Positions 40,527 to 51,651 of a stretch of 64,000 nucleotides of DNA are shown here, piece by piece (position 1 is the first letter of the stretch; every line of letters begins with the position of its first letter). Location of the stretch: the NCBI RefSeq assembly GCF_014269205.2, contig NZ_JABWRY020000001.1:4092001-4156000 (forward strand). The letters are read 5' to 3'. Made by a program: the position numbers and the translations under genes. The notes beneath the pieces were generated by a model. That model did not search any database and was not told where the DNA came from. It was given only the letters and a program-made list of their open reading frames with translations. Origin of the DNA: Pseudomonas kermanshahensis. Lineage in GTDB: Bacteria > Pseudomonadota > Gammaproteobacteria > Pseudomonadales > Pseudomonadaceae.

Positions 40527-40620
40527 GTAGGAGCAGCCTTGTGCTGCGAAGAGGCCAGTGTAAACACCAAAGATCTACGGTGATTTCACCGGCCTCTTCG
40601 CAGCGCAAGGCTGCTCCTAC
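40527..40620. repeat. REP pair (inverted)
   Basis: GTAGGAGCAGCCTTGTGCTG and its inverted copy ending GGCTGCTCCTAC, about 40 bp apart, between rne and bkdR. Confidence 0.85.
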
Positions 40621-40641
40621 AGGTGTGTAATTCCGCTTCCC

Positions 40642-41127
40642 TTATTCGCGCAGGGTCATCCCATTCGCGGGCAATGGCAGCGCCGTTTTATAGCGCACCT
40701 GCTTCAAGGCAAAACTCGACCGGATATTCGCCACGCCCGGCAACCGCGTCAGGTAATCGAGAAACCGCTCCAGCGCTTGAATACTGGGCAGCAACACCCG
40801 CAGCAGGTAATCCGGGTCGCCCGTCATCAGGTAGCACTCCATCACCTCGGGGCGCTCGGCGATCTCTTCCTCGAAGCGGTGCAGCGACTGCTCGACCTGT
40901 TTTTCCAGGCTCACATGGATGAACACATTCACGTCCAGCCCCAACGCCTCCGGCGACAACAAGGTCACCTGCTGGCGGATCACCCCCAGCTCTTCCATCG
41001 CTTTGACCCGATTGAAACAGGGGGTGGGCGACAGGTTGACCGACCGCGCCAGCTCCGCGTTGGTGATGCGGGCGTTTTCCTGAAGGCTGTTGAGAATACC
41101 GATATCGGTACGATCGAGTTTGCGCAT
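40642..41127 (-). CDS. bkdR: Lrp/AsnC-family regulator BkdR
   Basis: A 161-residue Lrp-type regulator: winged helix-turn-helix in residues 5-60 ([38 protein letters not shown]) and a RAM ligand-binding domain (about 70-150, with [16 protein letters not shown]). It is divergent from the bkd operon. In P. putida this gene product activates bkd when branched-chain amino acids are present (established); the same role is inferred here from identical position and sequence type. Confidence 0.95.
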   Translation of the reverse strand: MRKLDRTDIGILNSLQENARITNAELARSVNLSPTPCFNRVKAMEELGVIRQQVTLLSPEALGLDVNVFIHVSLEKQVEQSLHRFEEEIAERPEVMECYLMTGDPDYLLRVLLPSIQALERFLDYLTRLPGVANIRSSFALKQVRYKTALPLPANGMTLRE

Positions 41128-41246
41128 GAGACAAATTCACCGGTTTTTTGTGTTTATGCGGAATGTTTATCTGCGCCCGTCAGCAAAGGCAACCAACTTG
41201 AGAGAAAAATTCTCCTGCCGTGCCACTAAGATGTAGGTGACGCTGA

Positions 41247-42557
<1,311 letters not shown>

Positions 42558-42558
42558 G

Positions 42559-43617
42559 ATGAACGACCATAACAACAGCATCAACCCGGAAACCGCCATG
42601 GCCACCACTACCATGACCATGATCCAGGCCCTGCGCTCGGCCATGGATATCATGCTTGAGCGTGACGACAATGTCGTGATCTACGGCCAGGACGTCGGCT
42701 ACTTCGGTGGCGTGTTCCGCTGCACTGAAGGCTTGCAGACCAAGTACGGCAAGTCGCGCGTGTTCGACGCCCCGATCTCGGAAAGCGGCATCGTCGGCAC
42801 TGCCGTGGGCATGGGCGCCTACGGCCTGCGCCCGGTGGTGGAAATCCAGTTTGCCGACTACTTCTACCCGGCCTCCGACCAGATCGTGTCGGAAATGGCC
42901 CGCCTGCGCTATCGCTCGGCCGGCGAGTTCATCTCCCCGCTGACCCTGCGCATGCCCTGCGGTGGCGGCATCTATGGCGGCCAGACGCACAGCCAGAGCC
43001 CCGAAGCGATGTTCACCCAGGTGTGCGGGCTCCGCACCGTCATGCCGTCCAACCCCTATGACGCCAAGGGCCTGCTGATCGCCTCGATCGAATGCGACGA
43101 CCCGGTCATTTTCCTTGAGCCCAAACGCCTCTACAACGGCCCGTTCGACGGCCACCACGACCGCCCTGTGACGCCGTGGTCCAAGCACCCGCACAGCGCC
43201 GTGCCGGATGGCTACTACACCGTGCCGTTGGACAAGGCGGCAATCACCCGCCCCGGCAGCGACGTTACCGTGCTGACGTATGGCACCACGGTCTACGTGG
43301 CCCAAGTGGCCGCCGAGGAAACCGGCGTCGATGCCGAAGTCATCGACCTGCGCAGCCTGTGGCCGCTGGACCTGGAGACCATCGTCGCGTCGGTGAAAAA
43401 GACCGGCCGTTGCGTGGTGGTGCACGAGGCTACCCGCACCTGCGGTTTCGGTGCCGAGTTGGTGGCGCTGGTTCAGGAGCACTGCTTCCATCACCTCGAA
43501 GCGCCGATCGAGCGCGTCACCGGTTGGGACACCCCCTACCCTCACGCACAGGAATGGGCTTACTTCCCAGGGCCTTCGCGGGTAGGTGCGGCATTGAAAC
43601 GGGTCATGGAGGTCTGA
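42559..43617 (+). CDS. bkdAB: branched-chain 2-oxoacid dehydrogenase E1 beta
   Basis: The beta subunit of the E1 component; pairs with bkdAA. The longest form is 352 residues from ATG 42559 (MNDHNNSINPETAMATT). An alternative ATG at 42598 (MATTTMTMIQALRSAMD) gives 339 residues, the size I recall for the P. putida protein, and has GGAAA upstream. Motifs EVLYGQDVGYFGGVFRCTEG-like (VVIYGQDVGYFGGVFRCTEG) near residue 40 and the transketolase C-terminal domain near 215-335 are clear. It ends directly before bkdB. Confidence 0.97.
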   Translation: MNDHNNSINPETAMATTTMTMIQALRSAMDIMLERDDNVVIYGQDVGYFGGVFRCTEGLQTKYGKSRVFDAPISESGIVGTAVGMGAYGLRPVVEIQFADYFYPASDQIVSEMARLRYRSAGEFISPLTLRMPCGGGIYGGQTHSQSPEAMFTQVCGLRTVMPSNPYDAKGLLIASIECDDPVIFLEPKRLYNGPFDGHHDRPVTPWSKHPHSAVPDGYYTVPLDKAAITRPGSDVTVLTYGTTVYVAQVAAEETGVDAEVIDLRSLWPLDLETIVASVKKTGRCVVVHEATRTCGFGAELVALVQEHCFHHLEAPIERVTGWDTPYPHAQEWAYFPGPSRVGAALKRVMEV

Positions 43618-44904
43618 ATGGGCACGCACGTCATCAAGATGCCGGACATTGGCGAAGGCATCGCGCAAGTCGAGTTGGTCGAGTGGTTCGTCAAGGTCGG
43701 TGATGTGATCGCCGAAGACCAGGTGGTGGCCGATGTCATGACCGACAAGGCGACCGTGGAAATCCCTTCGCCGGTCAGCGGCAAGGTATTGGCCCTGGGT
43801 GGCCAGCCGGGTGAGGTGATGGCGGTCGGCAGCGAGCTGATCCGCATCGAAGTGGAAGGCAGCGGCAACCATGTCGACGCGCCGCAGGGCAAGCCCGCTG
43901 AAGCCAAGCCCGTCGAGCCAGTGGCCGCGCCAGCAGCCAACACACCGCCAGCGCGTGCCGCCGTCGCAGCGCCAGCCTGCCAGGCCGCAGCCACCGCCAC
44001 AGCCGCGCCCATCGTGCCGCGACAGGCGGGCGACAAGCCGCTGGCCTCCCCAGCTGTGCGCAAGCGTGCGCTGGATGCCGGCATCGAGCTGCGCTACGTG
44101 CATGGCAGCGGCCCAGCCGGGCGCATCCTGCACGAAGACCTCGATGCGTTCATGAGCAAGCCACAGACCGCCGCCGGGCAAGCGCCCAGTGGCTACGCCA
44201 AGCGTACCGACAGCGAGCAGGTGCAAGTCATCGGCCTGCGCCGCAAGATCGCCCAGCGCATGCAGGACGCCAAGCGCCGGGTCGCGCACTTCAGCTACGT
44301 CGAAGAGATCGACGTCACAGCCCTGGAAGCCCTGCGCCAGCAGCTCAACCAGAAGCACGGCGACAGCCGCGGCAAGCTGACCCTGCTGCCGTTTTTGGTC
44401 CGCGCGTTGGTCGTGGCCCTGCGCGACTTCCCGCAGATCAACGCCACCTATGACGACGAAGCGCAAATCATCACCCGCCATGGCGCGGTGCATGTGGGCA
44501 TCGCCACCCAAGGCGACAATGGCCTGATGGTACCGGTACTGCGCCACGCCGAAGCCGGCAGCCTGTGGGGCAATGCCAGCGAGATCGGCCGTTTGGCGAC
44601 CGCCGCGCGCAGCAACAAGGCCAGCCGCGAGGAATTGTCTGGCTCGACCATCACCCTGACCAGCCTCGGCGCGTTGGGCGGCATCGTCAGTACACCGGTG
44701 GTCAACACCCCGGAAGTGGCGATCGTCGGCGTCAACCGCATGGTCGAGCGGCCGATGGTGATCGACGGCCAGATCGTCATACGCAAGATGATGAACCTGT
44801 CCAGCTCGTTCGACCACCGGGTGGTCGACGGCATGGATGCTGCGCTGTTCATCCAGGCCGTGCGTGGCCTGCTTGAGCAACCCGCCTGCCTGTTCGTGGA
44901 GTGA
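43618..44904 (+). CDS. bkdB: branched-chain 2-oxoacid dehydrogenase E2 (lipoamide acyltransferase)
   Basis: Moves the acyl group from E1 to CoA. 428 residues: lipoyl domain (1-78) with the lipoylated Lys44 in [13 protein letters not shown], an Ala/Pro-rich linker, a peripheral-subunit-binding domain (about 140-178, [19 protein letters not shown]), another linker and the catalytic acyltransferase domain with the HxxxD motif in [17 protein letters not shown] near residue 400. The start ATG 43618 follows immediately on the bkdAB stop. The lpdV start lies 3 nt after this gene's stop. Confidence 0.97.
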   Translation: MGTHVIKMPDIGEGIAQVELVEWFVKVGDVIAEDQVVADVMTDKATVEIPSPVSGKVLALGGQPGEVMAVGSELIRIEVEGSGNHVDAPQGKPAEAKPVEPVAAPAANTPPARAAVAAPACQAAATATAAPIVPRQAGDKPLASPAVRKRALDAGIELRYVHGSGPAGRILHEDLDAFMSKPQTAAGQAPSGYAKRTDSEQVQVIGLRRKIAQRMQDAKRRVAHFSYVEEIDVTALEALRQQLNQKHGDSRGKLTLLPFLVRALVVALRDFPQINATYDDEAQIITRHGAVHVGIATQGDNGLMVPVLRHAEAGSLWGNASEIGRLATAARSNKASREELSGSTITLTSLGALGGIVSTPVVNTPEVAIVGVNRMVERPMVIDGQIVIRKMMNLSSSFDHRVVDGMDAALFIQAVRGLLEQPACLFVE

Positions 44905-44906
44905 GC

Positions 44907-46286
44907 ATGCAACAGACTATCGAAACCACCCTGCTGATCATCGGCGGCGGCCCTGGCGGCTATGTGGCCGCCATCCGCGCCGGGCAATTGGGTATTCCCA
45001 CCGTGCTGGTGGAAGGCCAGGCGTTGGGCGGCACTTGCCTCAACGTTGGCTGTATTCCGTCCAAGGCGCTGATTCATGTCGCCGAGCAGTTCCACCAGAC
45101 CTCGCGCTACACCGAGCCATCGCCACTGGGCATCAGTGTCAGCTCACCGCGCCTGGACATCACCCGCAGCGTGGCCTGGAAAGACGGCATCGTCGACCGC
45201 CTGACCACCGGGGTGGCTGCCTTGCTGAAGAAGCACGGGGTCAAGGTGATCCATGGCTGGGCGAAGGTCCTCGACGGCAAGCATGTCGACGTCGACGGCC
45301 AACGCATCCAGTGCGAGCACCTGTTGCTGGCCACAGGTTCCAACAGCGTCGAACTGCCGATGCTGCCGCTGGGTGGGCCGATCATTTCCTCGACCGAAGC
45401 GTTGGCACCCGAAACCTTGCCGCGGCACCTGGTTGTGGTGGGCGGTGGTTATATCGGCCTGGAGTTGGGTATCGCCTACCGCAAGCTGGGCGCGCAGGTG
45501 AGCGTGGTGGAAGCGCGCGAGCGCATCCTGCCGACCTACGACAGCGAGCTGACCGCACCGGTGGCCGAGGCGCTGAAGAAGCTGGGCATTGCCGTGCACC
45601 TGGGCCATAGCGTCGAGGGTTACGAGAACGGTTGCCTGCTGGCCCGTGATGGCCAAGGCCAGCAACTGCGCCTGGAGGCCGACCGGGTGCTGGTGGCTGT
45701 CGGCCGGCGCCCGCGTACTCAAGGCTTCAACCTTGAATCGCTGGAACTGAAGATGAACGGCGCCGCCATCGCCATCGACGAACGCTGCCAGACCAGCATG
45801 CGCAATGTCTGGGCCATCGGCGATGTGGCGGGTGAACCAATGCTCGCACACCGGGCCATGGCCCAGGGCGAGATGGTCGCCGAGATCATCGCTGGCAAGG
45901 CACGGCGCTTCGAGCCGAATGCGATCGCCGCAGTGTGCTTTACCGACCCGGAAATCGTGGTGGTCGGCAAGACGCCGGAGCAAGCCAGCCAACAAGGCCT
46001 GGACTGCATCGTCGCGCAGTTCCCGTTCGCGGCAAATGGCCGGGCCATGAGCCTTGAGTCGAAAGCCGGCTTCGTGCGCGTGGTGGCGCGCCGCGACAAT
46101 CACCTGATCTTGGGTTGGCAAGCGGTTGGCGTGGCGGTCTCGGAACTGTCCACGGCCTTTGCCCAATCGCTGGAAATGGGCGCCTGCCTTGAGGACATCG
46201 CCGGTACCATCCACGCCCACCCGACGCTGGGTGAAGCGGTACAGGAAGCTGCGTTGCGTGCACTGGGCCACGCCTTGCATATCTGA
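44907..46286 (+). CDS. lpdV: dihydrolipoamide dehydrogenase of the bkd complex
   Basis: The E3 flavoenzyme, specific to the bkd complex in P. putida. 459 residues from ATG 44907 ([27 protein letters not shown]) with GGAG upstream. The FAD motif [10 protein letters not shown] is at 12-21, the redox-active cysteines are in [17 protein letters not shown] near 40, the NAD motif [13 protein letters not shown] is near 175 and the catalytic His is in [14 protein letters not shown] near residue 437. An in-frame GTG two codons earlier was not preferred. It is the last gene of the operon. Confidence 0.97.
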   Translation: MQQTIETTLLIIGGGPGGYVAAIRAGQLGIPTVLVEGQALGGTCLNVGCIPSKALIHVAEQFHQTSRYTEPSPLGISVSSPRLDITRSVAWKDGIVDRLTTGVAALLKKHGVKVIHGWAKVLDGKHVDVDGQRIQCEHLLLATGSNSVELPMLPLGGPIISSTEALAPETLPRHLVVVGGGYIGLELGIAYRKLGAQVSVVEARERILPTYDSELTAPVAEALKKLGIAVHLGHSVEGYENGCLLARDGQGQQLRLEADRVLVAVGRRPRTQGFNLESLELKMNGAAIAIDERCQTSMRNVWAIGDVAGEPMLAHRAMAQGEMVAEIIAGKARRFEPNAIAAVCFTDPEIVVVGKTPEQASQQGLDCIVAQFPFAANGRAMSLESKAGFVRVVARRDNHLILGWQAVGVAVSELSTAFAQSLEMGACLEDIAGTIHAHPTLGEAVQEAALRALGHALHI

Positions 46287-46312
46287 CACTGAAGCGGCTG
46301 AGGCCGATTTGG

Positions 46313-46347
46313 CCCGCTGCGCCGCAAGGCGCCGCGGGTCTTTTTTC
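46313..46347 (+). terminator. terminator of the bkd operon
   Basis: CCCGC-GCGCC and GGCGC-GCGGG form a stem with one mismatch around GCAA, followed by TCTTTTTTC. Confidence 0.85.
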
Positions 46348-46427
46348 TTTCGCTCAGCGGGGACCTGTGGCGGCCAAAGGGGCCGCTGTGCGACCCATCG
46401 CAGCGGCCCCATTCACCCATCGTCAGC

Positions 46428-47426
46428 TCATTCAGCTATCGCGTTCTTACCCGCGCCTTTGGCGCGATACAGGGCTTTGTCAGCGCGGGCCAACAAATCA
46501 TCCGGGTCTTGACCCTCCTGCCACTGCACCACCCCATAGCTCATGGTCAGGCGACACTCGCCTACCGGCTCCACCTGCTCCATCACCTGGCGCAACCGTG
46601 CGGCCACTTCAAGCGCATCGTCCAGCGCCGTCTGCGGCAGCACGATGACGAACTCGTCACCGCCCCAGCGCGCCAACAGGTCATGCTCGCGCAGGCAGGT
46701 GCGCAGGTTGTCGACCACCTGCACCAGCGCCGCATCGCCACGGGCATGGCCGTAATGATCGTTGATCGGCTTGAAGTCATCCACGTCCATGGCAATTAGC
46801 GACAAGGGGTGGCGGAAGCGCTGGGCGCGCTCGCACTCTTGCAGCAACACCTTTTCCAGCCGGTACCGATTGGCGATGCGGGTCAACGCATCGCGTTCGG
46901 CCAGTTCGCGGTTTTCATCCAGCTGACGCTGCAATTGCTGGTTGACCCAGGACAGCTCGCGGGTGCGCTCGGCCACCAGGCCTTCCAGCGACAGGTTCTG
47001 CTGCTCAAGCTGGGCCACCCGTCGCTTGCCGGCATCGATATTGCGGTGGGCGCCAAGCATGCGGGCCACCGAGCCGTCGTCGTTGCGGTCGATGATGTAG
47101 CCGCTGTCTTCGATCCACAGGTAGCTGCCATCCTGGCAGCGGCAGCGGTACTCGATCAGGTAGCGCTCGTTGCGGTTATTGATGTAGGCCTCGAAATGCG
47201 CCATGACCCGCGGGTAGTCCTCCGGGTGAATCACGCTTTCCCAGGTCAGCACCGAGTTGGCCATGGAATGACTGGCATAGCCGAGCATGGCGTACCAGCC
47301 TGGGTTGCGGTAGACGTAGCCGGTGTTGGCATTCCAGTCCCAGATGCCGTCACTTACCAACTCGAACAAGGTTTGCAGCTGCTGCTCACTGAAACCGGCG
47401 GGTGCCGGCATGGTTTCCTGACTCAT
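46428..47426 (-). CDS. PAS-GGDEF diguanylate cyclase
   Basis: A 332-residue c-di-GMP synthase. One PAS/PAC domain (about 15-135, DGIWDWNANTGYVYRNPGWY) is followed by a short coiled coil (about 135-180) and a GGDEF domain (about 180-332). GGDEF is intact at 255-259, and an REHD inhibitory I-site is present five residues before. No membrane helix or signal peptide is seen. In P. putida a GGDEF protein follows the bkd operon, and this appears to be the same gene. It is divergent from the uncharacterised 47641 gene. Confidence 0.93.
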   Translation of the reverse strand: MSQETMPAPAGFSEQQLQTLFELVSDGIWDWNANTGYVYRNPGWYAMLGYASHSMANSVLTWESVIHPEDYPRVMAHFEAYINNRNERYLIEYRCRCQDGSYLWIEDSGYIIDRNDDGSVARMLGAHRNIDAGKRRVAQLEQQNLSLEGLVAERTRELSWVNQQLQRQLDENRELAERDALTRIANRYRLEKVLLQECERAQRFRHPLSLIAMDVDDFKPINDHYGHARGDAALVQVVDNLRTCLREHDLLARWGGDEFVIVLPQTALDDALEVAARLRQVMEQVEPVGECRLTMSYGVVQWQEGQDPDDLLARADKALYRAKGAGKNAIAE

Positions 47427-47640
47427 GGACGCTCTCCCTGATGCCCAGCAACTGCGCTCCGTTCAAGGGGCTGCCGACAGTATTGATGGTTGCCGCATGC
47501 GGCAAGGCAATGCCTCTGACGGGCAAGCATATGCCCACCGGAAAGTAACCGGAATAGGCCCGAAGGCCTATTTTCGGCCTGTTCAGTGCTGGCATGGCTT
47601 TTGCGCGGAGTGCCTGCCAATGAGATTTCCAGGAGGAAAC

Positions 47641-48156
47641 ATGATAATCGCCCCCAACGGCGTCAGCTGGCAGCCCACAGTTCACCAACCCCAGCGCGCC
47701 ACCGATGAACAGGCCGTCGCCCAAGCCGCGCAACTGCGCGCGCCAGCGGCCACCGGCAACACCGCAGCGCAACAGCACAGCCAAGGCAACACCTCACAGC
47801 AAAACGCCGAGGATGCGCGCGAAGAAGCCTTTGCCAAACTCAAGGTAGCGCTGCAAAACCCTGAGGTCGCTGCGCGCCAGCAAGCCGATGCTGAAACAGA
47901 GACGACCAGTAGCGCCCTGCAAGAGTTTCGCGACTACATGGCCAAATCACCTGGCGAGATGATCAAGGAAAAATTACTGCGTGAGATCGGCATTACGCCA
48001 GAGGAGTACAACGCCTTGCCGCCGGAGATGAAGGCAAAGGTCGACGAACTGATCGCCCAGCGCATGAAAGAGGACATGCACCAAAAGGTACAAGCGAAGA
48101 TCGAGGAGCAGGTCGCCGCATCGGAAGATGAGGATCCGGTAGCCAGCCTGGTGTGA
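47641..48156 (+). CDS. uncharacterised Gln/Ala/Glu-rich protein
   Basis: A 171-residue protein I do not recognise as a named family. The start ATG 47641 is well supported by AGGAGGAAAC directly upstream. Residues 1-75 are low complexity (Gln, Ala, Asn rich). Residues 95-150 look like a helical region (LREIGITPEEYNALPPEMKAK, DELIAQRMKEDMHQKVQAKIEEQV) followed by an acidic end (ASEDEDPVASLV). There are no membrane helices or signal peptide. It lies divergent from the PAS-GGDEF gene and before GntR. A role as a small soluble regulator or chaperone is speculation. Confidence 0.75.
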   Translation: MIIAPNGVSWQPTVHQPQRATDEQAVAQAAQLRAPAATGNTAAQQHSQGNTSQQNAEDAREEAFAKLKVALQNPEVAARQQADAETETTSSALQEFRDYMAKSPGEMIKEKLLREIGITPEEYNALPPEMKAKVDELIAQRMKEDMHQKVQAKIEEQVAASEDEDPVASLV

Positions 48157-48192
48157 CGCCGCGGTGGCGGTTGATTTGGATAGACCAAGGTT

Positions 48193-48202
48193 TCGTATAA
48201 GA
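48193..48202. promoter_or_regulatory. candidate GntR operator, copy 1
   Basis: TCGTATAAGA matches the operator TCGTATACGA found upstream of the transporter gene except for one base. It lies 31 bp before the GntR start codon, so it may autoregulate. Confidence 0.45.
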
Positions 48203-48232
48203 TATCCGCAATGCCACCTGCTGGAAAATCCT

Positions 48233-48901
48233 GTGCCGCTGCCGTCCTTCAAAGCCACCAACCTGGGGGCGACCCCTTCTATGTCGGAAATCATCGCCAA
48301 GCACCTGCGTGAGGCGATCATTTCAGGCCAGCTCGCCGAAGGCGAACCCGTGCGCCAGGACGAAGTGGCGCACGCCTTCAATGTCAGCAAGATTCCCGTA
48401 CGTGAAGCCTTGAAACGCCTTGAAGCGGAAGGCCTGGTGGACTTTCATCGCAACCGTGGCGCATTGGTCACGCGCATCTCGGAGCCGGAACTGGCGCAGA
48501 TGTTCGAGGTGAGGGTGTTGTTGGAAGTGAAGGCGATCCGCCTGGCGATCCCCAACATGACCGAAGAACACTTTGCCCGTGCTGAAGCTATCTGCGCAGA
48601 ATTCATCGGCGAGGATGACATCGGCCGTTGGGCCGACCTCAACTGGGCGTTGCACGCTTGTTTGTACGAGCCTGCAAAACGCCCCTACTTGATCAGCCTG
48701 ATTCGCTCCATTCATGACAAGGTCGAACGTTATTTGCGCATGCAGATGAGTTTGTCGGCGGGCAAGGACCGAGCCGATCACGAGCATCGCGATATCGTCG
48801 CCGCCTGCCGTGCACGGGATGTGGAGCTAGCTGCTCGGCTGATCGAAGCGCACATCAATGGTGTGTGCCAAAGCCTTTACGATCACCTGCCCCATAACTA
48901 A
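48233..48901 (+). CDS. GntR-family regulator (FCD/FadR type)
   Basis: A 222-residue GntR-type repressor. I place the start at GTG 48233 (MPLPSFKATNLGATPSMSEI) because GGAAA lies upstream and an earlier in-frame start would run across the candidate operator. Residues 15-75 form the winged helix-turn-helix (IIAKHLREAIISGQLAEGEPV, VSKIPVREALKRLEAEGLVDF). The FCD effector domain follows (about 85-215; aspartate and histidine metal-type residues in DLNWALHACLYEPA and RADHEHRDIVAACRARD). It precedes a transporter and a DapA-family gene that it may control. Confidence 0.9.
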   Translation: MPLPSFKATNLGATPSMSEIIAKHLREAIISGQLAEGEPVRQDEVAHAFNVSKIPVREALKRLEAEGLVDFHRNRGALVTRISEPELAQMFEVRVLLEVKAIRLAIPNMTEEHFARAEAICAEFIGEDDIGRWADLNWALHACLYEPAKRPYLISLIRSIHDKVERYLRMQMSLSAGKDRADHEHRDIVAACRARDVELAARLIEAHINGVCQSLYDHLPHN

Positions 48902-48927
48902 TTCTCTCACCCACCGCGCGCCCTTTA

Positions 48928-49020
48928 TAGGCGCAGCCTTGTGCTGCGAAGAGGCCGGTAATAACCCCGTTAATCTTCGCAGGCGGCGCTGACCGCTTCG
49001 CAGCACAAGGCTGCTCCTAC
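48928..49020. repeat. REP pair (inverted)
   Basis: One unit near GGCGCAGCCTTGTGCTGCGAA and its inverted partner ending GGCTGCTCCTAC, between GntR and the transporter gene. Confidence 0.8.
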
Positions 49021-49070
49021 ACGCATTACCGTGAGCGGTCTGTTTGGCTTCGTTTTTGCTTATCTAGATA

Positions 49071-49080
49071 TCGTATACGA
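49071..49080. promoter_or_regulatory. candidate GntR operator, copy 2
   Basis: The perfect 10-bp palindrome TCGTATACGA, 85 bp before the transporter start codon. It differs in one base from the site before GntR, as expected of a shared operator. Confidence 0.5.
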
Positions 49081-49165
49081 AATACCATATAAGGAATGCA
49101 CGGCATCCAATCGATGCCGAACTGCCTACTCCTTCTTCCAATAATACGTATCGGAGTGCAAAACG

Positions 49166-50539
49166 ATGGCCACACCCTCAACGGCGGCATCAGTGAGTGC
49201 CGCGAACACAGCAGACAAGGCGCCTGCAGGCATCAAACGTGTGGTGGCAGCCGCGATGGCGGGCGCTGTTGCCGAGTGGTACGAGTTCTTCCTCTATGGC
49301 ACAGCATCGGCCTTGGTGTTCGGCCAGCTGTTCTTCCGCCAGACCGGCAGTGCAATGGACGGCATCATCGCGGCTTTCGCGCTTTACGCCGTGGGCTTTC
49401 TCGCACGCCCCATCGGCGGCTTGGTGTTTGGCCACTACGGCGACAAGGTCGGCCGCAAGCACCTGCTGCAGATCAGCCTGATCGTCGTCGGGGTGACCAC
49501 CTTCCTGATGGGCTGCTTGCCCACCTTCGAACGCATCGGCTACGCCGCCCCCATCCTGCTGGTGGTACTGAGGTTGATCCAGGGCTTTGCCTTTGGCGGT
49601 GAATGGGGCGGCGCGGTATTGCTGGTGTCCGAACACAGCCCGGACAACCGCCGCGGATTCTGGGCCAGCTGGCCGCAAGCCGGCGTGCCAGCAGGCAACC
49701 TGATTGCCACGGTCATCCTCTTGCTGCTCTCCACCAACCTGACTGAAGCGCAGTTCCTGGACTGGGGCTGGCGCGTTGCGTTCTGGTTCTCGGCGGTGGT
49801 CGTGCTGATTGGCTACTGGATCCGTACCCGGGTCGACGATGCGCCCATCTTCAAAGAAGCCCAGGCCCGCCAGCAGTTGATGGAAAGCCAGCAACTGGGC
49901 GTGGTCGAGGTGGTCACCAAATACTGGCGCGAGGTGCTGATCGGCATTGGTGCGCGGTTTGCCGAAAACATTCTGTACTACATCGTCGTCACCTTCTCCA
50001 TCACCTACCTGAAGCTGGTGGTGCACAAGGACACGTCACAGGTCCTGCTGCTGATGTTTGGCGCACACCTGCTGCACTTCTTCATGATCCCGTTCATGGG
50101 CTACCTCTCGGACATCATCGGGCGCAAGCCGGTGTACCTGATCGGCGCCGTGCTCACCGCCTTCTGGGGGTTCATCGGCTTCCCGATGATGGACACCGGC
50201 AACAACTGGCTGATCATGGCCGCCATCACCCTGGGCCTGGCCATCGAGTCGATGACCTACGCGCCCTACTCCGCCCTGATGGCCGAGCTGTTCCCCACCC
50301 ATGTGCGCTACACCGCCCTGTCGCTGTGCTACCAAGTCGCGCCGATCCTCGCCGGTTCGCTGGCCCCGCTGATCGCAGTGACCCTGCTCAAGGAATACAA
50401 CAGCTCCACACCGATCGCCTGGTACCTGGTGGTTTCCGCCGTGATCTCGATCATTGCCGTCGCCGGTGCCAGGGAGACACGCGGCAAGTCGCTGCGGGCG
50501 GTGGACGAAGAATCCGTGGCGCGCACTGCCAAGCGCTGA
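49166..50539 (+). CDS. MHS-family MFS metabolite:H+ symporter
   Basis: A 457-residue inner-membrane importer with about twelve membrane helices. [22 protein letters not shown] near residue 36 and the MFS signature [17 protein letters not shown] near 89-105 place it in the metabolite-proton symporter group (relatives carry citrate, ketoglutarate, shikimate or proline/betaine). The second half carries the paired motif [16 protein letters not shown] near 312. The start ATG 49166 has GGAG upstream. Two helices before the C-terminus end in a charged tail. The substrate is unknown; the neighbouring lyase suggests a small amino or keto acid. Confidence 0.9.
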   Translation: MATPSTAASVSAANTADKAPAGIKRVVAAAMAGAVAEWYEFFLYGTASALVFGQLFFRQTGSAMDGIIAAFALYAVGFLARPIGGLVFGHYGDKVGRKHLLQISLIVVGVTTFLMGCLPTFERIGYAAPILLVVLRLIQGFAFGGEWGGAVLLVSEHSPDNRRGFWASWPQAGVPAGNLIATVILLLLSTNLTEAQFLDWGWRVAFWFSAVVVLIGYWIRTRVDDAPIFKEAQARQQLMESQQLGVVEVVTKYWREVLIGIGARFAENILYYIVVTFSITYLKLVVHKDTSQVLLLMFGAHLLHFFMIPFMGYLSDIIGRKPVYLIGAVLTAFWGFIGFPMMDTGNNWLIMAAITLGLAIESMTYAPYSALMAELFPTHVRYTALSLCYQVAPILAGSLAPLIAVTLLKEYNSSTPIAWYLVVSAVISIIAVAGARETRGKSLRAVDEESVARTAKR

Positions 50540-50576
50540 CCGACCAACAAGAATGACAACTCTCGAGGTAATGACC

Positions 50577-51521
50577 ATGAGCAACATCTTCACCGGCACC
50601 ATCCCCGCACTGATGACACCTTGCACCCCGGACCGCAAACCGGACTTCGACGCGCTGGTACGCAAAGGCCGCGAGCTGATCGACGCTGGCATGAGCGCCG
50701 TGGTGTATTGCGGCTCCATGGGCGACTGGCCGCTGCTGACCGAGGCCGAGCGCCAGGAAGGCGTGGCCCGCCTGGTCGCCGCCGGCATCCCGACCATCGT
50801 TGGCACCGGTGCGGTCAATTCCCGCGAAGCCGTGGCCCATGCCGCCCATGCCGCCAAAGTCGGCGCCCAGGGCTTGATGGTGATCCCCCGCGTGCTGTCC
50901 CGCGGCGCCTCGGCGGTAGCCCAAAAGGCCCACTTCAAGGCCATTCTCGACGCTGCCCCTCAGCTGCCAGCGGTGATCTACAACAGCCCGTACTATGGCT
51001 TCGCGACCCGCGCCGACCTGTTTTTCGACCTGCGCCGCGAGCACCCGAACCTGATCGGCTTCAAGGAATTCGGCGGCGGTGCCGACCTGCGCTATGCCGC
51101 AGAATTCATCACCTCCAAAGATGACGACGTGACCTTGATGGTAGGCGTCGATACCCAGGTGGTGCACGGTTTCGTCAACTGCAATGCCACCGGCGCCATC
51201 ACTGGCATCGGCAATGCCCTGCCGCGCGAAGTGCTGCACCTGGTCGCGCTGGCCAAACGCGCAGCCAAAGGCGATGCAAAAGCGCGCCGGCTGGCCGGCG
51301 AGCTGGAAGCGGCCCTGGCCGTGCTGTCATCGTTCGATGAAGGCTGCGACCTGGTCCTGTACTACAAGCACCTGATGGTGCTCAATGGCGACCAGGAATA
51401 CGCCCTGCACTTCAACGAAAGCGATGCATTGAGCGACGCCCAACGCCGCTATGCCGAACAGCAGTACGCGTTGTTCCGCACCTGGTACGCCGATTGGTCC
51501 GCGGCCAACAACATAGACTGA
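50577..51521 (+). CDS. DapA-family aldolase/deaminase
   Basis: A 314-residue TIM-barrel lyase of the dihydrodipicolinate-synthase family. The Schiff-base lysine is in LIGFKEFGGGADLRY near residue 164, the catalytic tyrosine in PAVIYNSPYYGFATRADL near 136, and the substrate segment GSMGDWPLLTEAERQEG near 46. The wording GSMGDWPLLT and the long C-terminal part resemble the 1-pyrroline-4-hydroxy-2-carboxylate deaminase of hydroxyproline catabolism more than true DapA (family knowledge, from memory). The start ATG 50577 is preferred over 50571. It lies 37 bp after the transporter gene. Confidence 0.85.
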   Translation: MSNIFTGTIPALMTPCTPDRKPDFDALVRKGRELIDAGMSAVVYCGSMGDWPLLTEAERQEGVARLVAAGIPTIVGTGAVNSREAVAHAAHAAKVGAQGLMVIPRVLSRGASAVAQKAHFKAILDAAPQLPAVIYNSPYYGFATRADLFFDLRREHPNLIGFKEFGGGADLRYAAEFITSKDDDVTLMVGVDTQVVHGFVNCNATGAITGIGNALPREVLHLVALAKRAAKGDAKARRLAGELEAALAVLSSFDEGCDLVLYYKHLMVLNGDQEYALHFNESDALSDAQRRYAEQQYALFRTWYADWSAANNID

Positions 51522-51536
51522 CCGCGCTGACGCAAA

Positions 51537-51559
51537 GCCCCCTTCCTCTGGCAGGGGGC
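51537..51559 (+). terminator. weak terminator-like hairpin after the DapA-family gene
   Basis: GCCCCCT pairs with AGGGGGC around a short loop, without a good T tract. It may mark the end of the transporter-lyase operon. Confidence 0.35.
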
Positions 51560-51651
51560 AACACCTTTAGCACGCAGCCATTGCGGGCAACTTTCACGCG
51601 CATTACCTTGGGAGCGAGCCCCCCTCTCCCGGACACCGTCAAGGAATTCAA

